A stretch of 64,000 bases of DNA from Deltaproteobacteria bacterium (GTDB lineage Bacteria > Myxococcota > JADLHZ01), in contig JADLHZ010000025.1 of the NCBI GenBank assembly GCA_020848545.1, forward strand, positions 81,145-145,144, given 5' to 3'. A model generated the notes under the pieces. It was not told the DNA's origin, did not search any database, and was given only the letters and a program-made list of their open reading frames with translations. Positions 16,767-24,093 of this stretch are shown one piece after another. How positions within the stretch are numbered: position 1 is the first letter of the stretch; every line of letters starts with the position of its first letter. Made by a program: the position numbers and the translations under genes.

Positions 16767-18464
16767 CTAGTAGGATTGCAGCGCCAACGCCTCGAGCAGC
16801 TCTTTGGCTCGCGCGACGCCGCGTTGGCGGACGGCGAGCACGTCGGCCTCGAAGGGCATCTTCACGTCGCAGTAGATCTTCACCTTCGGCTCGGTGCCGC
16901 TCGGCCGGACGAGCATGCGTGCGCCCGACGCGAGGTGCAGCGCGATCATGTCGGTGCTCGGCAGCTCGCCGCCCGGAAGATAGTCGATCGCGCGCGTCAC
17001 CGCCTCGCCGGCGACCTGCTTCGGCGGCGAGGCCCGCAGCGGCTGCATCAACCCGGCGATCGCGGCGTTCACGTCGCCCTTCAGCGCGATCGTCTTCTGC
17101 GCGCTGGCGAAGACGCCGACCTTCTTCGCGATCTCGCGTTGATAGTCGAGGACGCTCATCCGCCGCGTCTTCAACCACGCCGCGAGCTCGACGAAGAGCA
17201 GCGCCGCAGTGATGCCGTCCTTGTCGCGCACGAGCGTGCCGACCGTGTAGCCGAGCGCCTCCTCGAAGCCGAACACGAAGCGCAGCGCCGGATCTTTCGC
17301 TTCGGCCGCGAGCGCCGCGTTGGCGATCCACTTGAAGCCGGTGAGCGTCTGCAGGTAGCGCGCGCCGAACGCTTCGGCGATCGCCGAGAGCTCGGGCGAG
17401 CTGACGATCGACGCTGCGACGAGCGCGCGCTTCGGATCGCTGTCGCGCTCGAGCAGGTAGTGGCCGAGCAGCGCGCCGACCTCGTTTCCGGTGAGCACCC
17501 GTTGCCCGCTGCCCTCGCGCACGGCGACGCAGAAGCGATCGGCGTCGGGATCATTGGCGATCGCGAGGTCGGCGTCGATCGCTTTTGCCAGCGCGAGGAC
17601 TTGGTCCATGGCGCCAGGCTCTTCTGGATTCGGAAACTTCACCGTGGGAAAACGCGCGTCTGGCTCGAACTGCGCCTTCACCGACGCGAGCCCGGTGGCG
17701 CCCGCGCGATCGAGGAGCTGCGCTAGCACGCGCCCGCCGACGCCGTGCATCGGCGTGTAGGCGATGCGCACGTCGCGCAAAGACAGCGCCGGCTGTTTGC
17801 GCAGCGCGAGCGCGCCGGCGAGGTACGCGCGTAGATCTTCGCTCGGCGCGGTGTGCGGGATGGCCCGCGCCGCGGCGGCGACGATCGCCTTGGCGCCGAC
17901 TTTGGCGCGCGTATTCATCGCGTCCTTGATCCACGCGTCGACCGGCGGGACGATCTGGGCGCCGTTCGACCAATACACCTTGTAGCCGTTGTCCTTCGGC
18001 GGGTTGTGGCTCGCGGTCACCATGATCGCGGCGGCGAAACCGCGCGCGCGGGCGGCGAACGCCAGCAGAGGCGTCGGCACCACGTTGTCCCAAACCCCGG
18101 GGCCGAAGAGCGTCGCGCGAAAGCCCCGGCTGGCGCAGATCCTCGCCGCGAGCGCGGCGAACTCTTGGCTCTTGTGACGCGCGTCGTGGCCGATGACGAT
18201 GCCTTTTTCCTTCGCCCCGGGCTCCTTCGCCTCGAGCACGTCGCAAACGGCCGCTGTCGCGAGCGCGACGACGGCGAGGCTCATGCGCGACTCGCCGGCC
18301 GCGACGACGCCGCGCAGGCCGGCGGTGCCGAACTCGAGCAAGCCGGAGAAGCGCGACGAGAGCTCTTGCACGTCATTCTTGGCGACGAGCTCCTCGATCT
18401 CCTTTTGCGCGGCGAGATCCGGGTCCGTTTCGATCCAAGCGCGGGCGCGGGCGGTGACGTCCAT
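16767..18464 (-). CDS. Phosphohexomutase (phosphoglucomutase/phosphomannomutase family)
   Basis: 565 residues with all four alpha-D-phosphohexomutase motifs. The phospho-serine loop is VTASHNPPKDNGYKVYW (Ser about 150), the metal-binding loop NDPDADRFCVAV (about 303-314), the sugar-recognition loop FGFEEALGYTVG (about 396) and the phosphate-binding loop RPSGTEPKVKIYCD (about 513). The length and the EEALGY loop resemble the PgcA/PGM2-like branch that interconverts glucose-1- and glucose-6-phosphate, feeding glycogen, exopolysaccharide and envelope sugars. Substrate preference cannot be fixed from sequence. It ends 35 nt before the unrelated gene at 16731. Confidence 0.9.
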   Translation of the reverse strand: MDVTARARAWIETDPDLAAQKEIEELVAKNDVQELSSRFSGLLEFGTAGLRGVVAAGESRMSLAVVALATAAVCDVLEAKEPGAKEKGIVIGHDARHKSQEFAALAARICASRGFRATLFGPGVWDNVVPTPLLAFAARARGFAAAIMVTASHNPPKDNGYKVYWSNGAQIVPPVDAWIKDAMNTRAKVGAKAIVAAAARAIPHTAPSEDLRAYLAGALALRKQPALSLRDVRIAYTPMHGVGGRVLAQLLDRAGATGLASVKAQFEPDARFPTVKFPNPEEPGAMDQVLALAKAIDADLAIANDPDADRFCVAVREGSGQRVLTGNEVGALLGHYLLERDSDPKRALVAASIVSSPELSAIAEAFGARYLQTLTGFKWIANAALAAEAKDPALRFVFGFEEALGYTVGTLVRDKDGITAALLFVELAAWLKTRRMSVLDYQREIAKKVGVFASAQKTIALKGDVNAAIAGLMQPLRASPPKQVAGEAVTRAIDYLPGGELPSTDMIALHLASGARMLVRPSGTEPKVKIYCDVKMPFEADVLAVRQRGVARAKELLEALALQSY

Positions 18465-18534
18465 GGGGACCGGCTGCCTACGCCTGGCGGCGCGGCGAGG
18501 GCAAGTGCTTGTGATTCTCGGCGTGATGGGTCCG

Positions 18535-18949
18535 TTAGAGATCGAAGCGAATTTCCAGCCCGGCAGTGAGCTTGCCCTCGAGGAAGAGGTCGACGCCGAA
18601 GTGCGGAAAGCACAAGCCCGCGTAGCAGCTCTTTGGCGTCAAGGTGGCGGCCATGCCGGCGCCGCCCTCCAATTGGGTGAAGAGCTCGACCGGGCCAACG
18701 CTGATACCGCCCCGGAGCTGGACACCGGTCATGATGCCGCCGCCGCCCCGCAAACCACGACCGACCGCTGTGCCGAACGAGGTGCCGGTGGCGGACGCTC
18801 AGCTCTGCGACGGGCGCGTCGTAGCCCCAGCTCGGGTGATCGACGCGGACGACTCCACCCGACAGCGACACGCCGAGGCTTTTCTCATGCTCGGGCTCTG
18901 GCGCGGCAGTAACGACTGTCGAAATCACGCGTGCGGAGATGGACGTCAT
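18535..18949 (-). pseudogene. Small beta-barrel-like protein, split by a one-base frameshift
   Basis: Two minus-strand frames join into one sensible protein of about 137 residues. The N-terminal part, from ATG 18949, reads EKSLGVSLSGGVVRVDHPS then WGYDAPVAELS. The C-terminal part, one base later, reads GTSFGTAVGRGLRGG ... MTGVQLRGGISVGPVEL ... GVDLFLEGKLTAGLEIRFDL and ends at 18535. Skipping a single base near 18788-18803 restores the frame; without it the first frame runs 18281-18949 as low-complexity Arg/His-rich sequence into the next gene. Gly-rich alternating strands and the closing EIRFDL suggest an outer-membrane barrel. It may be a pseudogene, an assembly error or a recoded gene. Confidence 0.5.
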
Positions 18950-19028
18950 GGGGCCTGCACGATTGTTATCGTCCCTGCCGCGCTAGGCGGCCGCCAAGCG
19001 CCTCGGATCAGGCGCCAGCAGCGGGTGA

Positions 19029-20465
19029 TTACGGCATCTCGCCGAAGGTGCTCGGCGGCACCACCGCGCCGATGTCGAAACGATCCGGCATGTCGTCAAC
19101 GGCGTTCTCTTCTTCGAGGCACTCGCCGAAGGCGTTCTTGTAAAAGAGCCGGACGGGAGGCGTCGTGTGCTTCGCGCCGACCGCGACGATCGTCGAATGA
19201 TCGCCGCACGAGTCTTCTAAGATGGTCGCGTACTTCCCGACTGGCTCGCCCCGCAGGTCGCCGGCGAGCTCGGCGGTCTGGCACTGTGGCTCGGTGTACA
19301 GGCGGCGCAGCCAGCTGCTGGTCGGCACGCAGCGCATGGTGCCGTCGGAGGCGTCGACCGCGTAACAGCCGACGCCGTCGGCCTCGCTGTCGATGTGCTG
19401 CACGAGGAACGACAGGCCGTCGATTTCGACCCGCTCGTCGCGCACGCGACCGGTGCCGACCGTCGTCAGCTTGCCGGTCGCCTGCGTCACTTTGGCGCCG
19501 AAGGTCACGACGTAGCGCGGCGCTGGCGCCGCTGCGCACGTCCCGCTTTCATCGTCGTACACAGGCTGCGCGGTGGCCGAGGTCGTGATCTTGCGAATCT
19601 CGCCGCTGGCATTCTTCGCGAGCTTACGCGGGCTCGACACCGTGCTGACAGCGTTTTTGCAAAGATTGTCGGAGAACGCGCTCGTCGCTTGCGAGACGCT
19701 GAGCGTGCACGCGAAGGTCGTGTCGACCATGCACGAGGCGTCGGCTTCGTAGTCGAACGCTTGGCCGATGAAGAAGTCGGCGATTGGGCCTGCCTCGTCG
19801 GGCACGATGCGCGCTTGGGCGATGCGGCCGCTCGTGCCTTTCTTCCACTCGAACTTTCCGTGTGCGAGCGCGGCGCCATCGTCGGCGGTGAGCGTGTAAG
19901 GGTCGCCGAGCGGCGTTTGCTCGGGCGGCTCACAGCTGCCGTCGTAGCCGCGACTGTAAATCGTCGCCGGCGCCGACGTCTTCGCTCCGACGCGATAGAG
20001 ATCGACGCGCATCGCCCAAATGCGGTGGAAGGCATCGTTCGAGGGCGTCCATTTGCGCGCGTAGGTCGGGACTTTGGCGCCGCACGCCGAGCGCCAGAAC
20101 GCGATCGGCTGCTTGCAGTCCGTGTCCTTGAAGTAGACGGCGCCGGTCGCGTTGCGCGGGATGCAACGCCAATCGCCGGCGTCGTTCACTTGCTCGAAGC
20201 TGCAGTCGACGCCGAGCGTTTCATCGCGAAAGGTGTACGACTCTTCCGGATCTGTCCCCGCCGCCGCCGGCTTTCCGTTGAGGCGCAAGCGGGTGAGCCG
20301 CGATGCGGCGGGCGGTGGCGTGGGATCGACACTCGGATCGGTCGTCGCCCGCTCGGTGCCCGTCGATCCGGTCGGGCCGGTGGTGCCGGTCGCGACGGCT
20401 GGGCCGGGCGCCTTCTGAATGCAGGAGATGAGCAACGAGAGAGCGATCGCACCGAGGGTTCGCAT
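19029..20465 (-). CDS. Large cysteine-containing lipoprotein, function unknown
   Basis: 478 residues from ATG 20465 (MRTLGAIALSLLISC, lipobox LISC, lipidated Cys15); an in-frame start at 20510 would only add residues before the signal peptide. A Thr/Pro-rich linker (about 22-55) precedes a globular part in which paired segments recur: CSFEQVNDAGDWRCIPRNA at about 92-110 resembles GCYAVDASDGTMRCVPTS later on, each followed by an Asp/Gln-rich Cys segment (DTDCKQPIAFW, EPQCQTAELAG). This suggests an internally duplicated disulfide-stabilised module of about 200 residues. No enzymatic motif is visible; a surface lipoprotein is likely. Confidence 0.7.
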   Translation of the reverse strand: MRTLGAIALSLLISCIQKAPGPAVATGTTGPTGSTGTERATTDPSVDPTPPPAASRLTRLRLNGKPAAAGTDPEESYTFRDETLGVDCSFEQVNDAGDWRCIPRNATGAVYFKDTDCKQPIAFWRSACGAKVPTYARKWTPSNDAFHRIWAMRVDLYRVGAKTSAPATIYSRGYDGSCEPPEQTPLGDPYTLTADDGAALAHGKFEWKKGTSGRIAQARIVPDEAGPIADFFIGQAFDYEADASCMVDTTFACTLSVSQATSAFSDNLCKNAVSTVSSPRKLAKNASGEIRKITTSATAQPVYDDESGTCAAAPAPRYVVTFGAKVTQATGKLTTVGTGRVRDERVEIDGLSFLVQHIDSEADGVGCYAVDASDGTMRCVPTSSWLRRLYTEPQCQTAELAGDLRGEPVGKYATILEDSCGDHSTIVAVGAKHTTPPVRLFYKNAFGECLEEENAVDDMPDRFDIGAVVPPSTFGEMP

Positions 20466-20572
20466 GGTCCGGTTATCGTCAGCGCATTCCCCCAGGTTGA
20501 CGCCAACCACATGCCTTCGCCCGCCACGATGACATATGGCACTGCAGGGCCGCCGCGTAGTAGGCCGCGCGC

Positions 20573-22186
20573 ATGAGCTGGCTCATCGTCCTTTGCCTCG
20601 CCGCGACGCCGGAAACGCCGGAACAATTATATGTGCGGCTCGGTGGCAAGCTGGCGACGGACGCGGTCTTGACGCCTGATGTCATCGCGGCGGGGGTGCA
20701 AGATCCGAAGCTTCGCTACGCGGCCGTCGCGGCGGCCGCGCGCGTGAAGAAGGCCGACGGTTTTGCGGCGGCGGTGGCGCCGGCTGTTTCGGACTCGGAT
20801 CCCGAGACGCGCGCGATGGCGACGAAAGCGATGGCGAAGCAGGGCGCGGCGCCGGAGAGCTTCATCGCCTTGCTCGCCGACACCGATTGGCGCGTGCGTG
20901 TCGAAGCGATGCGCGGCGCGCTGCCGGCGCCGGCCAAGGCGGATCGTGCCGCGGTGACGAAGAAGTCTGTGGCGAAGCCTGAACCCAACAAGACGGCCGC
21001 GTTCGCAGCGACGGTGCTGACGCGCGCCTGGCTCGAAAGCAGCACGGCCCCGGGGGCGATGCATCCGGTGTTCGTGGGGCTCGAAGCCGCGCTGCCCTAC
21101 GCGAAGGAGCCGGCGATCAAGGCGATGTATGAAACTGTTTACGTCCAGTCATTGGTCTCGATCGACGTCGATCGCAAACGGGCCGGCTGCTTGGCCGCGT
21201 ACGGGCGCCTGCTCGGTGGCGGCGGCACCTTGGCGCAAGTCGCCTCGTGTGCCGATGCCGACAGCGGCGCGTTGATCGCCGCACGCGCGATCGAGGAAGG
21301 GCAGGGCGCCAGCGAGCGCGCGGGCGTGCTCCTTGCGCTATGGAAGCATCCGGCCGAGCGCGTGCGAGCGGCGGCGGCTGCCGCGGCGGTGTTCGCGAAG
21401 GTGCAGCCACAGATCGTCGATCAAGCGTTGGGCGCAAAGGAGACGAGCCTCGTGGCGTTCGCCGCCGACGCCATGGCCCGCGCGGCGGCAGAGAAGAAGA
21501 TGCCGGCGCCGGCGTGGCTGGCGAAAGCGGCGAAGCGCCTGACTGATCCTGCGCTCGAGGTCGACGCGAAGCTCTCGCTGCTCGAAGCCGTGAGCGCGGC
21601 GGTCTACAAGCCGGCGCTCCCGGCGTGTCAGGCGCTCGTTGCCGACCTGACGCTGCGCACGCAGGCGGAGGGGTGCGTCGCGGCGCTCTCCGGTGGGAAG
21701 CCCGCGTCGGCGCCTGTGTCTGGCGCTGGCGCGTCGAGCTTGCCCTTCGATCCGGCGTCACTGCGCGGCAAGAAGATCGATCTGAAGGTGGTGACGAACA
21801 AGGGCGCGTTCACGATCCGCTTGGATGGTCGCGTCGCGCCGCACGCCGCGTCGTCGTTTGCGCACCTCGCGGCGACGAAGTTCTTCGACGGTACGATCTT
21901 TCATCGCGTGGTCGCGAACTTCGTGATCCAAGGCGGCGATCCGAGCGGGACCGGGACGACGGGCGCCGGGTACGCGCTGCCAGCCGAGCCGAGCCTGCAA
22001 GCGTTTTCGCGCGGCGCCGTCGGCATCGCGGACTCAGGGCCAGACACCGGCGGCAGCCAGTGGTTCGTCATGCACTCGCGATCGCCGCACCTGGAAGCGC
22101 GCTACACGTGGGTCGGGACGGTGGTCGACGGCATGGACGTCGTGGATCGGATTCAGGTGGGGGATCGGATTGAGACGGTGCGGTAG
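20573..22186 (+). CDS. Exported HEAT-repeat protein with C-terminal cyclophilin peptidyl-prolyl isomerase
   Basis: 537 residues. A very short uncharged N-terminal hydrophobic segment (MSWLIVLCLAATPETP) suggests export. Residues about 20-370 are Ala-rich helical pairs of HEAT/PBS type (PKLRYAAVAAAARV, PETRAMATKAMAKQG, WRVRVEAMRGALP). The C-terminal 150 residues are a cyclophilin: VTNKGAFTIRLDGRVAPHAA, FFDGTIFHRVVANFVIQGGD (catalytic Arg and active-site FHR), then GGSQWFVMHSRSPHLEARYT. It should catalyse prolyl cis-trans isomerisation in the periplasm, with the HEAT part binding partner proteins. A perfect hairpin follows the stop. Confidence 0.85.
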   Translation: MSWLIVLCLAATPETPEQLYVRLGGKLATDAVLTPDVIAAGVQDPKLRYAAVAAAARVKKADGFAAAVAPAVSDSDPETRAMATKAMAKQGAAPESFIALLADTDWRVRVEAMRGALPAPAKADRAAVTKKSVAKPEPNKTAAFAATVLTRAWLESSTAPGAMHPVFVGLEAALPYAKEPAIKAMYETVYVQSLVSIDVDRKRAGCLAAYGRLLGGGGTLAQVASCADADSGALIAARAIEEGQGASERAGVLLALWKHPAERVRAAAAAAAVFAKVQPQIVDQALGAKETSLVAFAADAMARAAAEKKMPAPAWLAKAAKRLTDPALEVDAKLSLLEAVSAAVYKPALPACQALVADLTLRTQAEGCVAALSGGKPASAPVSGAGASSLPFDPASLRGKKIDLKVVTNKGAFTIRLDGRVAPHAASSFAHLAATKFFDGTIFHRVVANFVIQGGDPSGTGTTGAGYALPAEPSLQAFSRGAVGIADSGPDTGGSQWFVMHSRSPHLEARYTWVGTVVDGMDVVDRIQVGDRIETVR

Positions 22187-22191
22187 CTTCG

Positions 22192-22214
22192 GAAAAGGTC
22201 CCAGGGACCTTTTC
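22192..22214. terminator. Bidirectional intrinsic terminator between convergent genes
   Basis: A perfect inverted repeat has 11-bp arms (GAAAAGGTCCC at 22192-22202 and its complement at 22204-22214) around a single central A at 22203. A T-run closes the stem on each strand, so it can terminate both the cyclophilin gene (plus) and the quinone oxidoreductase gene (minus), whose stop it overlaps. Confidence 0.75.
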
Positions 22215-23223
22215 AATTCCAGCTGAGCAAGACCTTCCCCTTCGCCTGTTTCGTTTGAATATATTCATGCGCCGCCGGTGCCTCCGCGCTCGAAAACACC
22301 CGATCGACGTGCGGCGCCAAGCGCATCTCTTCGACGAGCACGAGCGCTTCGGTGAGCTTCTTCACCCACTTCGGATCCTGCAGCACGCGCAGCGCGTTCA
22401 ACGCGAAGACGCCTTGATTGCGATTGAACAGCGCGAGCACCGGAAAGATCGGCATCGTCAACAGCGTCTTCGCCATCCGCCACAGCGAGCGCTTGCCGTT
22501 CGCGATGCCCGAGCTCATGCCGATGCACACGATGCGGCCGGTCAAGCCGAGCCGCGCCATTTGCTGCTTCACGCTGCGACCGCCCGATGAATTGAGGACG
22601 AAGTCGAAGTCCTTCAGCGTCTTGTCGGCGAGGAATTCCTCGCTCGTGTACGCGCGCGCGCCGAGCGACTCGATGTACGCCTTCTTCCTCGGGCTCGTCG
22701 TGAGGCCGACGACTTCGGCGCCGAGGTGCTTGGCGATCTGCACGGCGATCGTGCCGACGCCGCCGGTCGCGCACTCGATGAGCACGCGATCGCCCTTCCT
22801 CACGCGGCCCATGTCGACGAGCGCCAGGTGCGCGGTGAAGAACGCGACCGGCAGCGCGGCGCCTTGGGCGAGATCGATGTGCCGTGGCAGCGGAAACAGG
22901 TTGTCTTCGGCGAGCGTGATCTTCGAGGTGTAGCCGCCGAACAAGGTGCCGGCGACGACCTCGTCGCCGATCTTGAAGCGCGTGACGCCTTCGCCGACGG
23001 CGGCGACGATGCCGCTCACTTCGTAGCCGGGCACGAACGGTTTTGGCGGCGCTTCGGGATAGAGCCCGAGCCGCATCTGAATGTCGGCGAAGTTGATGCC
23101 GGAGTAGCGCACGTCGATGGTGACTTCGTGCGGGCCGGGCTCGTCGGCCGCGCGCGCGCGCAGGGTGAGGCGCTCGGCGGGACCATATTTTGCGATGACG
23201 ATTTCGTTGGCGGTGGCTTCCAT
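22213..23223 (-). CDS. NADPH:quinone oxidoreductase / zinc-independent MDR-family dehydrogenase
   Basis: 336 residues from ATG 23223, chosen for the GGAGAG Shine-Dalgarno sequence 6-7 nt upstream. It is a medium-chain dehydrogenase/reductase of the quinone oxidoreductase type: YGPAERLTLRARA, RYSGINFADIQMRLGLYP, PFVPGYEVSGIVAAVGEGVT, then the nucleotide-binding ATGGVGTIAVQIAKHLGAEV (about 144-163). The structural zinc cysteines are absent, as in QOR. It probably reduces quinones or enals with NADPH in the cytoplasm. An ArsR-family gene lies immediately upstream on the same strand, and an operator-like palindrome (23246-23261) sits just before this gene. Confidence 0.88.
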   Translation of the reverse strand: MEATANEIVIAKYGPAERLTLRARAADEPGPHEVTIDVRYSGINFADIQMRLGLYPEAPPKPFVPGYEVSGIVAAVGEGVTRFKIGDEVVAGTLFGGYTSKITLAEDNLFPLPRHIDLAQGAALPVAFFTAHLALVDMGRVRKGDRVLIECATGGVGTIAVQIAKHLGAEVVGLTTSPRKKAYIESLGARAYTSEEFLADKTLKDFDFVLNSSGGRSVKQQMARLGLTGRIVCIGMSSGIANGKRSLWRMAKTLLTMPIFPVLALFNRNQGVFALNALRVLQDPKWVKKLTEALVLVEEMRLAPHVDRVFSSAEAPAAHEYIQTKQAKGKVLLSWN

Positions 23224-23245
23224 GGGGACTCTCCTTTTTCTACGT

Positions 23246-23261
23246 TTCGACAACTATCGAA
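23246..23261. promoter_or_regulatory. ArsR-type operator copy 2, upstream of the quinone oxidoreductase gene
   Basis: TTCGACA-AC-TATCGAA is a 7+2+7 inverted repeat with one mismatch. Geometry and sequence match the perfect palindrome upstream of the ArsR-family gene (23614-23631). It lies in the 73-bp gap before the oxidoreductase start codon, predicting separate repression of this gene by the same regulator. Confidence 0.6.
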
Positions 23262-23296
23262 GTATTTGGACAAAAATTTTTCGGGTCAGCGCGCCT

Positions 23297-23602
23297 TCAG
23301 ATCGTGCCTTCGAAGAGCGACTTCAGCTCCTGCACCATCGCAGGGTTGATCGCGCAGGTGAGCTGCTTGCCGTCCTTGCTCGTCGTGATGAGGCCGGCGC
23401 TCTCGAGCTCGCGCACGTGGTGCGAGACGGTCGGCGCGCCGATCTTCATGTTGTGCAGCAAGGTGACGAGGAAGCACTCGTGCGTGCGGCCCTTTTGCAG
23501 ATCGAGCCGGCTCTCGTTCCAGAGGTTCAAGAAGAGCTGAAGGCGGTTCGGATGCGACAGCGCCCGAAAGGCCTTGCTCAGATGCTTCACGTCGCGGCTC
23601 AT
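23297..23602 (-). CDS. ArsR/SmtB-family winged-helix repressor
   Basis: 101 residues. The fold is recognised from KAFRALSHPNRLQLFLNLW (helices 1-2), KIGAPTVSHHVRELESAGLI (recognition helix and turn) and the wing TSKDGKQLTCAIN. No metal-binding ELCVCDL-type motif is present; a single Cys lies at THECFLVTLLHN, which could sense electrophiles or quinones rather than metals (inference). It sits upstream of a quinone oxidoreductase on the same strand. Matching palindromes precede both genes, so it probably represses itself and the oxidoreductase. Confidence 0.88.
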   Translation of the reverse strand: MSRDVKHLSKAFRALSHPNRLQLFLNLWNESRLDLQKGRTHECFLVTLLHNMKIGAPTVSHHVRELESAGLITTSKDGKQLTCAINPAMVQELKSLFEGTI

Positions 23603-23610
23603 CGATGTGT

Positions 23611-23639
23611 ATGATTCGATACTTATCGAATTATGTCAA
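23611..23639 (-). promoter_or_regulatory. Promoter of the ArsR-family gene with operator between -35 and -10
   Basis: On the minus strand TTGACA (23639-23634) and AATCAT (23616-23611) are separated by 17 bp, and the -10 ends 8 nt before the ATG at 23602. The palindrome ATTCGATA-CT-TATCGAAT (23614-23631) fills the spacer, so repressor binding would block polymerase directly. Confidence 0.6.
23614..23631. promoter_or_regulatory. ArsR-type operator copy 1 (perfect palindrome)
   Basis: ATTCGATA-CT-TATCGAAT is a perfect inverted repeat with 8-bp arms and a 2-bp centre, directly upstream of the repressor gene. A second copy with the same geometry lies at 23246-23261. Confidence 0.65.
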
Positions 23640-23669
23640 CACCTATTTGAGCCTTGCCGGCGAAAGGCT

Positions 23670-23703
23670 TGCTAAAAATTTAGCACGTGCTAAAAAATTA
23701 GCA
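23670..23703. promoter_or_regulatory. Tandem BlaI-type operators reaching into the start codon
   Basis: Two 16-bp sites, TGCTAAA-AA-TTTAGCA (23670-23685, perfect arms) and TGCTAAAAAATTAGCA (23688-23703, one arm mismatch), are separated by CG. Their inner halves form a third perfect palindrome, TTTAGCACGTGCTAAA (23679-23694). The last base of the second site is the A of the BlaI-gene ATG. No Shine-Dalgarno sequence fits upstream, so the transcript is probably leaderless, with TAAAAA at 23691-23696 as a candidate -10. Confidence 0.65.
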
Positions 23704-24080
23704 TGATCAGCGATCCTCTCTCTCGCCGCGAACGCCAAATCATGGACGTCGTCTTCAAGCTCGGCCGCGCCACCGCCGCCGACGTGCAGGGCGCGCTCGA
23801 GGATCCGCCGAGCTACTCGGCCGTTCGCGCGCAGCTGCGCATCTTGGAAGACAAGGGCCACCTGCGCCACCGCCAGGACGGCCAGACCTACGTGTACGAG
23901 CCGCTGCGATCGAAGGAGAGCAAGACGAAGACGGAGCTGCGCCGCTTGCTCGACACCTTCTTCGCCGGCTCGACGCGCCGAGCGATCAGCGCGCTCGTGG
24001 ATCTCTCGGACGGCGAGCTCGACGATGACGAGCGCGTGCGGCTCAAGAAGCTCATCGACTCCAAGAAAAACGGAAAGTAG
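23703..24080 (+). CDS. BlaI/MecI/CopY-family transcriptional repressor
   Basis: 125 residues. SDPLSRRERQIMDVVFKLG, ADVQGALEDPPSYSAVRAQL and RILEDKGHLRHRQDGQTYVY match the BlaI winged helix (helices, recognition helix, wing), followed by the dimerisation tail RRLLDTFFAGSTRRAISALV. BlaI repressors bind TACA-type dyads as dimers and are inactivated by cleavage signalled by a BlaR1-type membrane peptidase. Such a peptidase is encoded 13 nt downstream. Tandem palindromes overlap its own start codon, predicting autorepression of both genes. Confidence 0.9.
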   Translation: MISDPLSRRERQIMDVVFKLGRATAADVQGALEDPPSYSAVRAQLRILEDKGHLRHRQDGQTYVYEPLRSKESKTKTELRRLLDTFFAGSTRRAISALVDLSDGELDDDERVRLKKLIDSKKNGK

Positions 24081-24093
24081 AGGAGGGAACGCC

